DNA from: Cryptomeria japonica | Lineage: Eukaryota; Streptophyta; Pinopsida; Cupressales; Cupressaceae | Length of the DNA: 64,000 nucleotides | Reading direction: 5' to 3' | Assembly: GCF_030272615.1 (NCBI RefSeq) | Contig: NC_081409.1 | Location: 652,460,468 to 652,524,467, forward strand | The notes under the pieces: model-generated | Told to the model about the DNA's origin: nothing | The model's input: only the letters and a program-made list of their open reading frames with translations | Databases searched by the model: none | In this document: one piece after another, positions 34,831 through 47,306 of the stretch | Numbering within the stretch: the first letter of the stretch is position 1 | Layout: each line of letters opens with the position of its first letter | Made by a program: the position numbers and the translations under genes

Positions 34831-37600
34831 GCAAAGGTGACTTTGGGAGTGAATGAGAAATATTGATGCAATATTTTAGACGAAAGAAGGTGATGAGTGG
34901 AGTTAGCAAATTTTGATGTTGTTTCGATTTGGATTGATGTTGATTTGGATAGGATCCTTTGACTAGGATAAGATTGGAACCTTAGAAGATGTGGGATTGA
35001 TGTAAACCACAAGTGAGGTGACAACTAGGCTAAGTACAATTTAGACTGTAGGATTAGGATCAATTGATTAGGCCTTCTCTTATGTGGGATGGACTTGTTT
35101 TCCCAAGAAAAATAGGGAAAAAGGATTAGGGTTTTGATCAACCCAAATGATTAGGTAAGGGTACTTGGGGTAGATTCTTCCCCAAGCACAAAGCCAAATG
35201 ATGATTAATTTAAGATAAGGTCTAAATTAAACTTCACAAAGATGTGAACCTTTGGATGAGGTTGACTTGATTGATTGATTGATTTAGATTGAAAATAATT
35301 GATTGATTAAAGATAAGGATTGATTCGATTTGATTGTGCTAAGTACTTAGAAGATGATTGAATGGTGAGTATGGAAGGAAAGGAAATTGAATATGGAAAA
35401 GAAATATGTTGAAAGGGAAAGGTTTCCCTAGGATGACTCAATAGGTGATGGGATACTCAGGTAGGTAGGACAAATTGATGGGACCACTAAGGTGAGTACT
35501 TTGGGATAAAGTGTCTCTTTGTTGGAAAGCTTGAGCTCTTAGTGACTCCTCATCAAACTCATTGCCATAACCATGAAGGTAATCATGGAACCTATGCAAG
35601 AAGGTTCTATGCTTGAGCAAGAGTTTGTGATTGATGTATAAAAAAAATTGGCGCTTGAGGAGTTGCTTGTAACTAGGCTTCTTCTTCTTGACTTGGTGAC
35701 GCAAGGACTTTTTAGGATGCTTGAGGGATTTGGTATTATGATGCATGAAGGAAATTAGTGAATTGGAAATGGTTTGGACTTATGAAAATTTTGGTTTGGA
35801 AGGTTATCAAATGTTTGGGAAAATGTTTAGGAAATGTTTGGAGATGGATGATTGTCAACTACTCTTGGAAAGAACATATCAAGCAAAGTATACACATTGG
35901 CCAAGTGTAACACTTCAACAATTGAGCATGAAAGTGATGGGGCCTAGATTAGCCCAAATAGATTTTACAGGTTTTGCACAAATGAAAACATGCTATTAAA
36001 ACATACAGCCTAAAGTTGGAAAGTGGAAACCACTTGATAGGCCTCTTGCACAAGCAATACCTCACGCAAGTGAACAGATAGAGATTCTGGTAGCAGTAGC
36101 TCCCCCTTACAGTGCACTCACTTCTCAGGCATACCCGATTCTCTTACCCCAAAGATCCAAGGATCTATTATATGGGGAGTTCATTTCTCATCCTGAGCGG
36201 ATACATGAGAGGTAACTTTTGGGTATGATCTGCATCCCCTACACTATCATATGTAGGATTTTGGCTACTAAAACTAGTTCTTAGTGTAATTTTTGAGGGA
36301 TCACTGATCCAACGATGGATTCTCAAAGCAAGCCACTTAAGGCTCTAACTGAGCTTATCAGTGCAAGGAAGGCCCCCACATATGTTGAATTCACTCATCA
36401 CTTCGACCGCCTAACCAACTTATTTATATAGCGGCTCGAAAAAACCCGTTTGAGATCACATCAGGAGAGTTGAAATTCCTGATGTGTCCCAATTTGAAGT
36501 ACCTTTGTGGAGTGATTAAATCCCAAATCAATAATACCCCTCTCTATAAAATAAAAAAGTTGGTGTTGTTGATTGCTATTTTGATTACACCCAAGATCCA
36601 CGAAGGCGAGGGGAGAGGATACTCGAGCACAATGGTGGGTCCACCCAAACATGTGTACAAGCACACAAGACATGAAAGACATTTGTTAGTTTTAGTCCCA
36701 CATGTAAGGTTTTCTATAGTAAGATGCAAAAAAGTAAACTAAGCTAGTGATAAAAATTTGCCTTCGACAAGCGGTGTTGCAAAAGAAACTATTAGTAGTC
36801 TCATATTTTGGTCTTGGACAGATGAGAAAACCTGCAAAAAAATTGAAAAATGTGATTAGTAACAAAAATATTTCTAAGTTTATAGCGCAGACATTGAATC
36901 ACAAGGGTAGGCACTGAAACACCTACATAGACGTTGAAACAGTCTATGCACAACCTACCAAAATAGAAAGTGGGAAAATGGTAGAATTGTCAAATTTTGA
37001 ATTTTGAATTTGAAATTAACTAAGATGTAGATGTTGACCCTATGCATAGACTTTAAGTGTTTGCGCAAATGTTAAAACGGGAAAATTAAATGTCAAGACA
37101 GTTAGTTGAAATTTAAAATTTGAAATTTAAACTCTATGCGAGCTTTTCTGCCTCAACACAGATGTTGAAGCAATGCGCGGATGTCAACCATTTGCGCAGG
37201 TTTTGATGCATCAAAAACCTAAAAAGTCTAACTAATTTACCCAAAAGATTACTAAAATAGAAAGAAAATACCTAATGCTAGATTGTTTTTGTTCTTTTTA
37301 GACCATTTGTGTTATTTTTGTTATTTTCTAGATAATAAAAATGAAAATCTAAGCTCCAAAACGAGTGTCCAAAGACACTATAGCAGAGACATTGAAATAT
37401 TGCGGACATGTTGAAGGACAGTTTTGGAAAAAAGGCAATTAGGGAAAATTTAAATTCCCACGCATACGTTGAAACAATCGAGCCCATACGTTGATTCGTA
37501 GGTGCAGGCGTTGTTCCAAAACCTACAAGCTAAAACTCACAAAAACACTTAAACTTTCCAATTAGTACTAGGGAAGTGGGTCCCATCGGGCATGCCAAAA
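34831..37600 (-). other. Leader (5' untranslated region) of the Tat element
   Basis: A long leader between primer site and gag. No recognisable domain; an open frame at 35438-35746 (minus) has only Lys/His-rich low-complexity sequence. Positions 36885-37510 carry several copies of a GCGCAGACATTGAA-like motif. The first bases after the LTR on the minus strand (TTTTGGCATGCCCGATGGG, 37582-37600) are the candidate tRNA primer site. The matching tRNA is not certain. Confidence 0.5.
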
Positions 37601-38854
37601 TGAAGAGGATTAAAAGTAGTAAAGAGGTAGAATGGTTAGAAATCAAAACAAAATTATTCAAAAGCATAGAAACTAACCATATTACCTTGTTACCTTTACC
37701 TTCTCCTTTGGATTGAGCTATGGATGAAGTAGAATGCACCTAATTCTCCACTTGATTGGATTAGCTCCTTGATTTAATGTGGAGTGTTCTCCAATGCACA
37801 ACAAATTGGATAAAAATGATGAATGGATGTTTGCAAACGGATGGAGGATATGGATGATTATGGAGTTGGATGCTATTTGCCTATAGTGGTGATGTACGAG
37901 GATGGATTCAAAAGATAAAAGACAACATGAGATTGCATAAAAATGAGATATAAAATCAAGGGGAGGAGACCCCAATTTATAGATTTGAAAGGTGATGAAT
38001 AGACGATTGAGATTGAAAGTGCATCAAGGGTGGAGATTGAAGGAAAATAGGGACATGGATTGAAGGGACATGGTGTGGAGACCAAGAGATTTTTCATAAA
38101 GTCATTTCTTGTCTCCACACTCCACAATGTACATTGGGAAGCTACCCTCAAGTACATTGGGAGGACAAAAAGGAATTAAAAATTCCTTGGGGGGGGGACA
38201 AGGGAATTAAAAATTTCCAAATAATATGATGCATGGGGAAAAGAAATGGGAAAAGGAATTAAAAATTCCTTGGGAATATGAGAGTGCATGGGGAAGAGAG
38301 AAAATTTGAAATCCTTGAAATGACCAAATTTGGTGCATTTAAGGTTCGGGGTTGAGAGGGGACAAGCCATTTATGGTAATTAGTTGACTTTGTGGATAAT
38401 CATGAGGATTAGCTACTAGCAAATGATTAGAAAGGATGAATAAGTGGGATAATGAGAGATTAGAAGACAACTAAGAAATTTAGGAGGATTTGACAAGAGG
38501 AGAGAGAATGAGTGGAGGAATTAAAAATTAGGAAATAATGTTAAGTGGGCTTCTAGAAGAATTAATTAAGCTAAGTGAAAAATAGAGGAAAGTGATTTGT
38601 ACGAATCATGTGATTTAGTTAATTAATTTTAATTAATTAACTAAAGGGAACTTAGAAGAATTAATTAATTTGAGGGACTTTAGAAGAATGGTGAATAATC
38701 AATTTATTTAATAAATTAATTATTGGACTATAATGACATGATTATTTTAATTTAATTTAATTAATTCTGAAAAAGAATAAAGGATAACATAATTAAATCA
38801 ATTAATTATGTAGTAAGGTAAAATTAATTGAAATAATTAATTTAAGCGTCTACA
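37601..38854 (-). repeat. Tat element 5' LTR
   Basis: It pairs with 23694-24947 at identical length and is followed by the right-hand CTTAG duplication. A run of eight or more G near 38191 differs from the other LTR. Confidence 0.92.
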
Positions 38855-38907
38855 CTTAGCTATATTTATTGTTATGGATAGCCACAATTGAGATGCATAC
38901 AATGGAA

Positions 38908-41132
38908 TGTTGGGCATTGTTGTTGCTAGGATATGTTGTTGTCATTCATGTCAACATATTCCTACTCCGGTCATTGCAAATTGGTTTATTGGGATCGTGG
39001 TTTGTTATATGAAGTATTTATAGTATCATTATATTCTTTTGTATTGGTTTTGGTGATCCAGAAATCTTAATTGATCATATCATATGATCCGATTTTGCAG
39101 TTTGTCTTTTTTATTAGTGTTTTGCAGCATTCAGTATTTCCTCCAGTATATTCTGATGTGATTAGATCTTGAGCTGAGATTTTGGGAGATTGTTCAGGAT
39201 GGTCTTGTGTATCTTCATTTTAGATGGTTCATTATTTGGTGCTCCACAAGTTATCTTTCTTCGTGACAGTTGTTGTTGATTGAGTATTCTTGAGTTTCAA
39301 ATGTTGATCGATGAAGATTTGATAAGTGGTATTGGTATAGTTGTTACTAATGATTCTAACATTCTTGTTGAAATTTATTAAGTATTTTCTATTTGTTTTG
39401 ATGATCTGCATTGATCATTGTGTATGTTATTGGTGATTTTATTGAATCGATGGTGTTCTTCATGTTATGCGGTTTTCTTGGTGGTGTAGCATGTTGCGGT
39501 TGATCTTGGTGTGAATACTGGTGGTGATAAGCATTTGGGAATTTGATTTAGGTCCATGTTATATCATGTACATTATTATATTGGTTTGATGGTTGATATT
39601 TGTATCGTGTGATATAGTTTTGTAATTGTGAGTTGAGGTTTTAGCCAGCCTTGTTGTCAAGGTTGATGAATTGTATAAATAGGTGATATTGTCATGTAAT
39701 TTAGGTATCAAGGTTTTGTCTGCATTATCAAAGAGTGGTGTATGTGTGAAGAGGTGATTCAACCTTTGACATTGTGATTGAGTAGAGATTGGTGTTGCAG
39801 AGAAGACAATTGTGCTTAATTGAAACTGTCATCAAGTATTTGGAGATGATCTTCTTTCAGTTCATTCCTTCTGGATTATAGTCCAAATATTTTTGTAAGT
39901 CAATGAGACTTCCCTGAGGGTTGTAGCCTTCCGAGTCATTATATTTTGAGCAGTGATTTCTAGGCAGTGTGCTTGAATGTTGGTGCATTCCCCATTGTAA
40001 TGTTTACACATACTATTGCAGAGTATCTTCTTATTGTGGGTAGGTTCCCATCGTGGTTTTTGTTGGCAATTTACACTTATTTGGGTTTATGGTGTTGTCA
40101 TTGATGGCAACACACAGCATTTTTGGTTGGATACTTATCTGGTATTCAAGGTTTAACATCCGACATTCAAGAAAACCATCTAACTAGGAACTGGTATTTG
40201 GAGGTTAACATAGAAGATTGATCCGACAAAGGTTTTAGCGGAAACAGTCATGAAGATTAATGTTTATATTTTTTTCTAGGCCAACATGTATTTATCTTTT
40301 CTAATATGATTGTAAGCTGACATAAGGAATTCATGTTTATGTATGTAAAGGGTATATAAGTCAGTCCGGCTAGGTCATTTTGGAATATAGATGTGATATA
40401 TTATGTGAGTGAGATATTGATCAACAGAATGTGAATGTAATGATCTGTTGTCAGCCTTGGTTATTTGTGGAAAGGATTGGAAAGCGAACAAGGTTACCGG
40501 TAAGAAAGGAGATAGTGATAACTGGTATAGTCATTACTTAAACCTAAACTCATCCAGCATATCTGATGCACACTCAGCGTTTAGAATTTTATTTGTAATT
40601 CAGTAATTTATATCTGTATTTAGTGAGGCTCCTTTGTGATGAACAATGCGCTCTAGGCAGTGTGCCTTCTTGCATGTGCAAGCCTGCATCTTATGTAATA
40701 TTTATTTAATTGACCAGTGGATACATATTGTGGGTCACAAATCCCACCATGGTTTTTCCTCTTTGAGTTTTTCCATGTATAAATATGTGGTGTTATGGTA
40801 TTGGTATTTGTGGTTTCTTTGTTCTTCATTATATTTTATTTATATGCATACTATCTATTAATTGGTAAAGTATCTAAAGGAATTAAATTTTAATTAACTG
40901 GTAGAACACTGATTCACACCCCCCCCCCTCTCAATGTTCTTTTATTCCAACAGTTTTTCCCTTAACCAGGTTTTCCATGTCAAAAATCTTAGTGTTGTGT
41001 GTTGTGCTATCAATTTGCTTAACTTTGTTGCTGTAGTTTATCAAATTTGTATTTATGGTTAAGTTTGTAGATCCAGTAGAAAACTAATTCATCCCCCCCC
41101 CCTTCATTTTTCTCTCATTGTTGTTGCCAACA
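38908..41132 (+). mobile_element. Copia LTR A, split by nested solo LTR B
   Basis: LTR A starts TGTTGGGCATTG (38908) and ends TTGTTGCCAACA (41132), giving TGTTGG/CCAACA inverted ends. It is followed by the primer site ATTGATATCAAAGA (41133-41146), a mutated form of the tRNA-Met primer sequence ATTGGTATCAGAGC. TATAAATA lies at 39674-39681. Removing the 892-bp insertion plus 5-bp duplication leaves an LTR of about 1.33 kb. It is the 5' LTR of the gag fragment downstream. Confidence 0.85.
40056..40957 (+). mobile_element. Solo Copia LTR B (892 bp) with TSD, nested in LTR A
   Basis: The LTR is 40061-40952, with perfect TGTTGG...CCAACA ends, flanked by GTTTT at 40056-40060 and 40953-40957. The surrounding LTR A sequence is continuous once it is removed (CATCGTGGTTTT then TCCCTTAACC). 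TATATAAG is at 40353-40360. The R/U5 region has GGTCACAAATCCCACCATGG and a C-rich tract near the end. Confidence 0.9.
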
Positions 41133-42249
41133 ATTGATATCAAAGATAGATCTTCTGGAAGAAGCTTATCTACTTGAGGATATCTGGGATGGTAATTGGA
41201 AGTGGAAGTGTTATCTTTAAGAAGGAGATTTCAAGATTTGATGGAAGTAACTATGCAATATGGAAGAACTGGATGGAGGTGCACTTGAGATGTCTTGGAG
41301 AAGATTACTGGAAGATTACAAATAATTCCTATTATGTTCCTCCGAATGGACCAGTTACTATAGATGAGATTAAAGAAGTTGAAAATAACATTAGAGAAAT
41401 GGAAGCATTGCTGAGTGCCTTGACTGATTCAAAGATGACAAATCTAATGGGACTTTAAACTACACATGAGATCTGGGAGAAGCTTCAAACCTTGTATGAA
41501 GGAGATAAACAAGTCAAAGTTGCTAAATTGTAGAGTTTGAAAGTGGAGTATGAGATACTGAAGATGGGAGAAGATGATAACATAAATTCCTTTATGGCTA
41601 AAGTGAATGAACTTGTCCTAGGTATCAAATGTGTTGGTGGAAACCTTGAAGAAGATGAAATTGTTTCTAATGTGTAGATATCATTTCCTCCTACTTACAG
41701 ACATAAGGTAGCTACTATTGATGAGATCTGGAGTGTGACTACTATGACAAGAGATATGTTGGTTGAAAAAATTATTGCATTTGAACTAATCAAATTTTAT
41801 GAATCACATGGAAAGTCTGAGACAATATTTAGAGCATCTGTATCCAGAAAGTAGAAGTATGATCTTGAAGAATGAAAAAAATCCAGATATGTAGGAGAGA
41901 GAAGAGAGATGGAAGAGAAAGGAAGAGAATTGGAAGATCTTGAATCATTGATTGTCCAGAGATTGCATAAAGGAGTCGGTAAGTATGATCGAAAATTTCC
42001 TTTGAAATTTGTTTCTTGCAATAAGGTAGGACATTTTGCCTCTAGATGCTCAGAGAGAATATCTAAGTATGATAAGAATGACAAATTTGATAAGCATGAT
42101 AGGAATGATAGATATGAGAAGCATGAGAAGTTTGACAAGCCTTACAAGCCTAACCAAAAGTATAAGCATCAGAAAAATTGTTATTATGTTGTTGATGAAG
42201 GTGTTACAGATGAGGAATCAGAAGGAGATGTAGTTGTGTTTATTTCTAT
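41133..42249 (+). pseudogene. Copia gag fragment of element A
   Basis: After the primer site a gag frame starts near 41174 (VIFKKEISRFDGSNYAIWKNWMEVHL), with THEIWEKLQTLYEGD and MAKVNELV further on, then a Lys/Asp-rich zinc-knuckle region SCNKVGHFASRC in which the first Cys is lost. The whole 1.1 kb stays in one reading frame, broken only by about five stop codons, mostly at expected Gln positions. It ends abruptly at 42250, where unrelated LTR-like sequence begins. Protease and pol are absent. Confidence 0.85.
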
Positions 42250-43640
42250 TGTGAGGCCCTACCCCGAGCCCATCATAACACTTCTTTATTTTTCACTATG
42301 AACTTATCAATTGATACATTACTTTGATGCACTATGGATTTAGAGACTATTTGGCAGATCATTTTATATCATTGGATATGATATATCTCATATTATGTTT
42401 GATTTCAGTACTTATGTTGATGATGTTATGATTCATGTATGCATGCCTAATTGATGATTGCTTTATATGATTTCAATGATGTTGCAATTTAGTAAAGGTT
42501 ACATATGGATTTTTAGGAAAGGTAATTGGATTCTATCATTATTGTTCTTGATTAGGAGATAAATTCATGATATGATGTTACACTGGATGCTATGTGTTTA
42601 AAAGTGTACTCCTTCATACATGTATGCATATTGTTTTGGACCTACTAATAAGTGGATTGAGATGTGCAGGATATTAATCCATGTGACCATGGAAATATAC
42701 GAGAGAACTAGAGCCACACTAATGTAGGAGCATCAGTGAAGTTCTTACCAATTTGAGCAGTTAACAGTGGAATTTCTTGGAGATCGTGGCATTTATTCAT
42801 GTTTGAGATTTTAGCGTTATGGATTTGGATTTATTCCCTTGAGTTCATTGTCTTTATCATGTTCAATATTCATGGCATTTGGATTTGATTCCGATGAGAT
42901 ATAGATTCCGATATTGGCCCGGTTGATTTGTTCTTATTGGTTAGTCTTGCAGTGTGTTGAGTGAGGTTGAATCAGGTTGCACTTGATCTTCATCACTTCT
43001 GGATTGTTGATTTATGTTTCTTGAGTCTTTTCTGATGTTCCCGGAGGACCACACGATGTTTTATGCACTTTGGAGATGTTCTTAGTGATTTGAGCCGACA
43101 TATTACCATTAGCACATTTCATTATGAACCGCTTGGTCTCAGGTCGGCTTGATCAAGTTATTATTATTTGCACACGGTATAAATAGAATTTTCACAAATC
43201 ATTTGAGAAGACAGAAGACAAAGATAGAAGATAGAGGTTAGAGATCGAGAGAAGATGTAGAACTGGTGAGGTTCTAGTCCGGTAGGACTAAAGCCAAAAG
43301 GGTTGAGGTCTGGATTAGGTTTGAACCGACAAACTGTTACTGGAGGCCGATTTGATGTGTAGATAATCTAAAGATCTTATATTTGTATTGTAAGCATTGT
43401 TTGTAATCTTGGACTGCGATCCAACATGTGGCATATGTAATTCTTCAAACTCTAATAAGAATTGTTTTATACTATTTATCAGTTATGTATTCTATGGTGT
43501 TATCGGTTGTTCTTTCTGCTTTATCTAGTGTTGTGTTACCGGTTATCGATATTGGATCTCCCTACCTTGACTACATCACAAACCTATGTGTGATTGCGAA
43601 GCTAAGGGTTGTCTATTTGGAGAGACAATACCTCATTTGT
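42250..43640 (+). mobile_element. Possible Gypsy-type LTR C (3' edge uncertain)
   Basis: It begins TGTGAGGCCCTACCCC exactly where the gag frame is cut, reminiscent of the chromovirus LTR start in this window (TGTAATACCCACC). It has a TATA box TATAAATA at 43179-43186 and a leader-like region after it. I found no matching TG...CA end with a target duplication, so length and class are provisional. Confidence 0.4.
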
Positions 43641-45480
43641 AATGTGTTTATTTTTGTATAAGTGAATGCATGTCTGTGTGTTCAATTTGTTTAGTTTTAA
43701 TTTATTTTCACCTTGAAAATACATGCACAAGTGTATGTTGATGTGTTGTATTGTATAGTGTCACTTGACACTTGTGATGTGTTGTGAGTTGGCATGTGAC
43801 ATCTCTTTGGGAGGGAAATGTGAAAACCTGTGCATTTTTTAAACCTCATTTAGTATTCCCAAATGACAACTTGGTTAGGGAGCCCTTGGAATGGTCAAAT
43901 CAACTTTGACCCATAGGTAAACTTTAGGTGGGTTTTTTGGGGTTCAAACTAACTCCTATAGTTGAGGTTAATTCATCTTTAAAGGCCCACTTGATATATC
44001 TATGGGTAAGGGACCTTTTTGGGCATAGAACCACTCACGTGTGATGGCCAAGTCACTTCAAAAGTGACATTTTCTTGATGGATGAAAATCATCTTTTAAA
44101 ATATTGAGTCTTGGTAAGACAACCTTCTATTCTTGTGTTGGATGCACTTCCCCACCTTACACTTACCTTTTTTAGTTTCCTCTTTTAGAAACCTTGTAAG
44201 AGGTTTGGGAAGACCAACCTATGAGCTCTCACCATCCTTTTCAAAGGAAGGTGGAAAGTGTGAGTAGAGTCTACTTAGGAGAAAAATTCAAACTTAGAAT
44301 TTATCACCCACTTTCCAATCTTGGAGATCAAGAGTTGTTGAAGGAATTGAATTTTGAAGAAGAAAATTTAGCTAAGGTAAAAAGCTTGTAGTTGGTGGAA
44401 ATCTTGTTGGATTGGGTTCCATTGTAGGAGTTGAGGTTGGTGTATTGTCACCTTAGGTTTTAAATACATATTTTGATTGTTTTATGTGAAAATATGCATG
44501 TTGTAAACTCACTTGTTTGTGACTAGAGTTTTGTGTTATTGTGAATTCTTGGTTGAATTGTTGCATAGTGTAGTATGTCTTTTCTTGACTATTGTTAATA
44601 AGAGTCAAGACCAAACTCACCCTTGGGAGGGTAGAGTAGTATTGGGGTGAAGGGATTTTGACATTGATAGGGTGTAGAGTCTCTCTTCTAGAAAGAGAGC
44701 GAAACAAGGATTTGGGATCCTTGATGCATTTTATTTTGTTTAAATTGGGGGTCATAAGGGAGGATTTGGCTTGAAAGCTTTAAGGGGTCATAAGGGATTT
44801 ATTTTTATGGTCATGAGAGACCAAGTTTGAAAGGATATTTTTGGCCTTGTGATGGCTTTAGTTATTGTATTATATTTGCAGATCTCCCCATGTCTAGTCC
44901 ACCTTCACCCCACTTTAAAAATGTCAGTTTATGACAATGTGTTAAGCTTGGGATGGGAGTTTTTGTGTTTAATGTTTTCTCTTTGTAATCTAGAAATTGT
45001 ATGTGTGTCAAGCTTGTTTGTAACCTGTTTGGTATCTAGTTCTCCCAAGCTTGGGAGTGGCCTCTTGTAGACCTAGGTTGGGAGGTGAGCCTCCATGGTC
45101 ACAACCAAAGGAGATATTTTATTTGTAAGTCTGCATTTTGGATGTAGAAGGTGGAAGAAGGAAATTTATCTATGTCATTGATTGAGGAATGCGTCAAGTT
45201 GCAACTTCAAGATTATTTCAGTTTTAGCTTATTTTCAAGTGTTTAGTGAAATCTAAATAAGATTGTAATAGGGAAAGAAACCTATGTATCTCCCTTTTCT
45301 ACTATTGAGTTTTCAAAAGGAGTGTATGTAATAAGAATGTATCTATTCATTAAGTATATGTATTTAGAAGAAAAAGAGAGAGACAAGAAATGTATAGTAT
45401 TTTTGTTGTAATCCTTATTTGAATAGATACAAAGTTGGAAAGATTTTCTTTTAATGGAAATAAGATGTTGTGTTTCAGAT
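43641..45480 (+). mobile_element. Possible LTR D and flank (degenerate)
   Basis: A purine-rich TTTGGGAGGGAAA (43806-43818) directly precedes TGTGAAAACCTGTGC (43819), the arrangement of a polypurine tract and a 3' LTR. No protein domain is found on either strand to 45480 and the LTR end could not be fixed. The remaining sequence is AT-rich. Confidence 0.35.
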
Positions 45481-45890
45481 TTAAATTGTTGTTAAAATAA
45501 AAAAAACTTTGCAATCACTAAACTTGTATTATTTATATTTTGTTTAAACTGATAGTTAGTTTATCTCTTAGCAAGTTCATTCTTACAAAATAAAAGGGTT
45601 TCATTTTATTTCCAGCATTTATATTTGTAACAGGATAGGAAAATAAATTACTTTGGAAAAAGAAATGGATTTAGAACTTCTTAAACTTCTGAAAATGTTT
45701 TAAAATTTTCTTATTAGATATCCTAAAAGTTCAGATTTAAAAGCCATATTAGCATTTCATATACGCATCTAAAAATAATAGCATTTAAACCTAGAAATAT
45801 ATATGTATTTGATACATTTCTACTTTTAACTTGCAACTTGTTAATCTGTTTGAAAAATAACCAGATGAAAATAAATGTGGCATTAAAGGT

Positions 45891-45948
45891 ATACATACAT
45901 ACATACATACATACATACACATATATATGTGTGTGTGTGTGTGTGTAC

Positions 45949-45979
<31 letters not shown>

Positions 45980-46267
45980 TACATATGTACATACATATAT
46001 AAATACATATATATATATATATACATGGATACATATATATAAACATATACATACATATATATATACATACATACATATATACATACATACATATATATAA
46101 ACATATGCATGCATATATATACATACATACACACACACACACACATATATGTATGTATATGTATGTATGTATGTATGTACATACATACATACATACATAC
46201 ATACATGCATACATACATATGTGTATGTATGTATGTATGTATGTATATGTATGTATATGTATATATG

Positions 46268-46298
<31 letters not shown>

Positions 46299-46350
46299 CA
46301 ACATGTATATATACATGTATATATGTATGTATATATGTATTTATGTATAT
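45891..46350. repeat. Compound (CATA)n/(TATG)n/(TA)n/(TG)n microsatellite
   Basis: About 460 bp alternate between CATA runs and complementary TATG runs with TA and TG blocks, so the region can fold into several long hairpins. Open frames on both strands here (Tyr/Ile/His/Cys-rich) arise from the repeat and are not genes. Confidence 0.95.
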
Positions 46351-46530
46351 ATAAGCAAAACCCTGCATAACAACAAAATGGAAAACTGATTTCCTTTCAA
46401 TCTCAGAAAAATCAGAATATGTGTTTTTATATGTATATATATAACCTGTTTCAAAAAAAAACTGATTTCAACCCCATAAAAGAAAATATAATCTGGGCAT
46501 AATCTCAGCATGTATATACCTCTTTAATAG

Positions 46531-46538
<8 letters not shown>

Positions 46539-46570
<32 letters not shown>
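46539..46570. repeat. (TG)16 microsatellite
   Basis: An uninterrupted TG run directly abutting the start of a Copia LTR. Confidence 0.95.
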
Positions 46571-46574
<4 letters not shown>

Positions 46575-47306
46575 GGAATTGCACACTCCAATGAGAATTG
46601 AAGGTGATTGAAGGTGTTGCCATTGATGGCAACCTTGCAATCTTATGGCACCGACAAACTCTACACCGATAGACAGTTCAGAAGTAGCAACAATAATGTT
46701 TACTAGCATCTCAACCGACATGAAATATTGTAATAAGACTCATATATAAGTATGAGATCTTGTAGATCATTTTGGATATACATGATAGAGAATAGATATG
46801 ATGGATATGTAGAGCGAATATTGAGGCAAATTTTGTATAAGGGTTTATGGTTATTGTATGAGCTTAAATCGATACTGAACCTGGCATAGCAGATGTTGTT
46901 TTTTAGCAGTACATTATTTTGGATTCTCATAATCCATTTTGTAAGTCAGTGAAACTTCCTTTTGTATTTGAGCAGTGAGCTCTAGGCAGTTGGCCTTCCT
47001 GCATGTGCAGGCACCTCATTGTAAGTAATATCCATTCATTTGCCAGTGAGTGAATATTATGGGTCACAAATCCCATCGAGGTTTTTCCCACATTGGGTTT
47101 CCTCGTTAAACATCTTGTGTTATGGTGTGCTTTCTATGTTGTCTTTATTGTTCATATTTACTGCATTAATTCTTGTTTACCGGTACACTGTTTTGGAATG
47201 CAAAAATACTTAATAAGGTCAAATATTTTGTCAACCAATTAGATATTGATTCACCCCTCCCCCCCCCGCCTCTCAGTATCTTTGGGACTATCATCAATCC
47301 TAACTA
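46571..47306 (+). mobile_element. Copia LTR (solo or fragment)
   Basis: It starts TGTTGGAATTGC and contains the perfect palindrome GTTGCCATTGATGGCAAC (46616-46633). TATATAAG is at 46743-46750, with R/U5 features GAGCTCTAGGCAGT and GGTCACAAATCCCATCGAGG and a C-rich tract as in LTR B. The 3' end, TCAATCCTAACTA, is a poor match to CCAACA and runs straight into (TA)n. No target duplication is visible because both flanks are microsatellite. Confidence 0.75.

Larger units (their letters stand above)
23694..38854 (-). mobile_element. Complete-ended Tat-lineage Ty3/Gypsy element (15,161 bp)
   Basis: Both LTRs are 1,254 bp (23694-24947 and 37601-38854), with plus-strand ends TGAAGAGG...GTCTACA. They are flanked by the perfect duplication CTTAG (23689-23693 and 38855-38859). 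Coding is on the minus strand: gag, RT, RNase H, a second (archaeal-type) RNase H, and integrase. The aRNH between RNase H and integrase defines the Tat lineage. Polypurine tract GAAAGAGGGGAAAAA (minus, 24948-24962) abuts the 3' LTR. About 6 kb between integrase and the 3' LTR contains an antisense module. The LTRs differ at many sites, so this is an old insertion. gag-pol has an internal deletion, stops and lost catalytic residues, so it is not autonomous. Confidence 0.93.

Noticed and set aside
36461-36742. Overlapping open frames on both strands in the Tat leader
   Set aside because: No domain is seen. They lie between primer site and gag, and opposing frames of the same length suggest chance.
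45723-46389. Several overlapping open frames of 80-197 codons on both strands
   Set aside because: They are translations of the (CATA)n/(TATG)n tract, with only a few amino acids and equally open frames on both strands. This is not coding.
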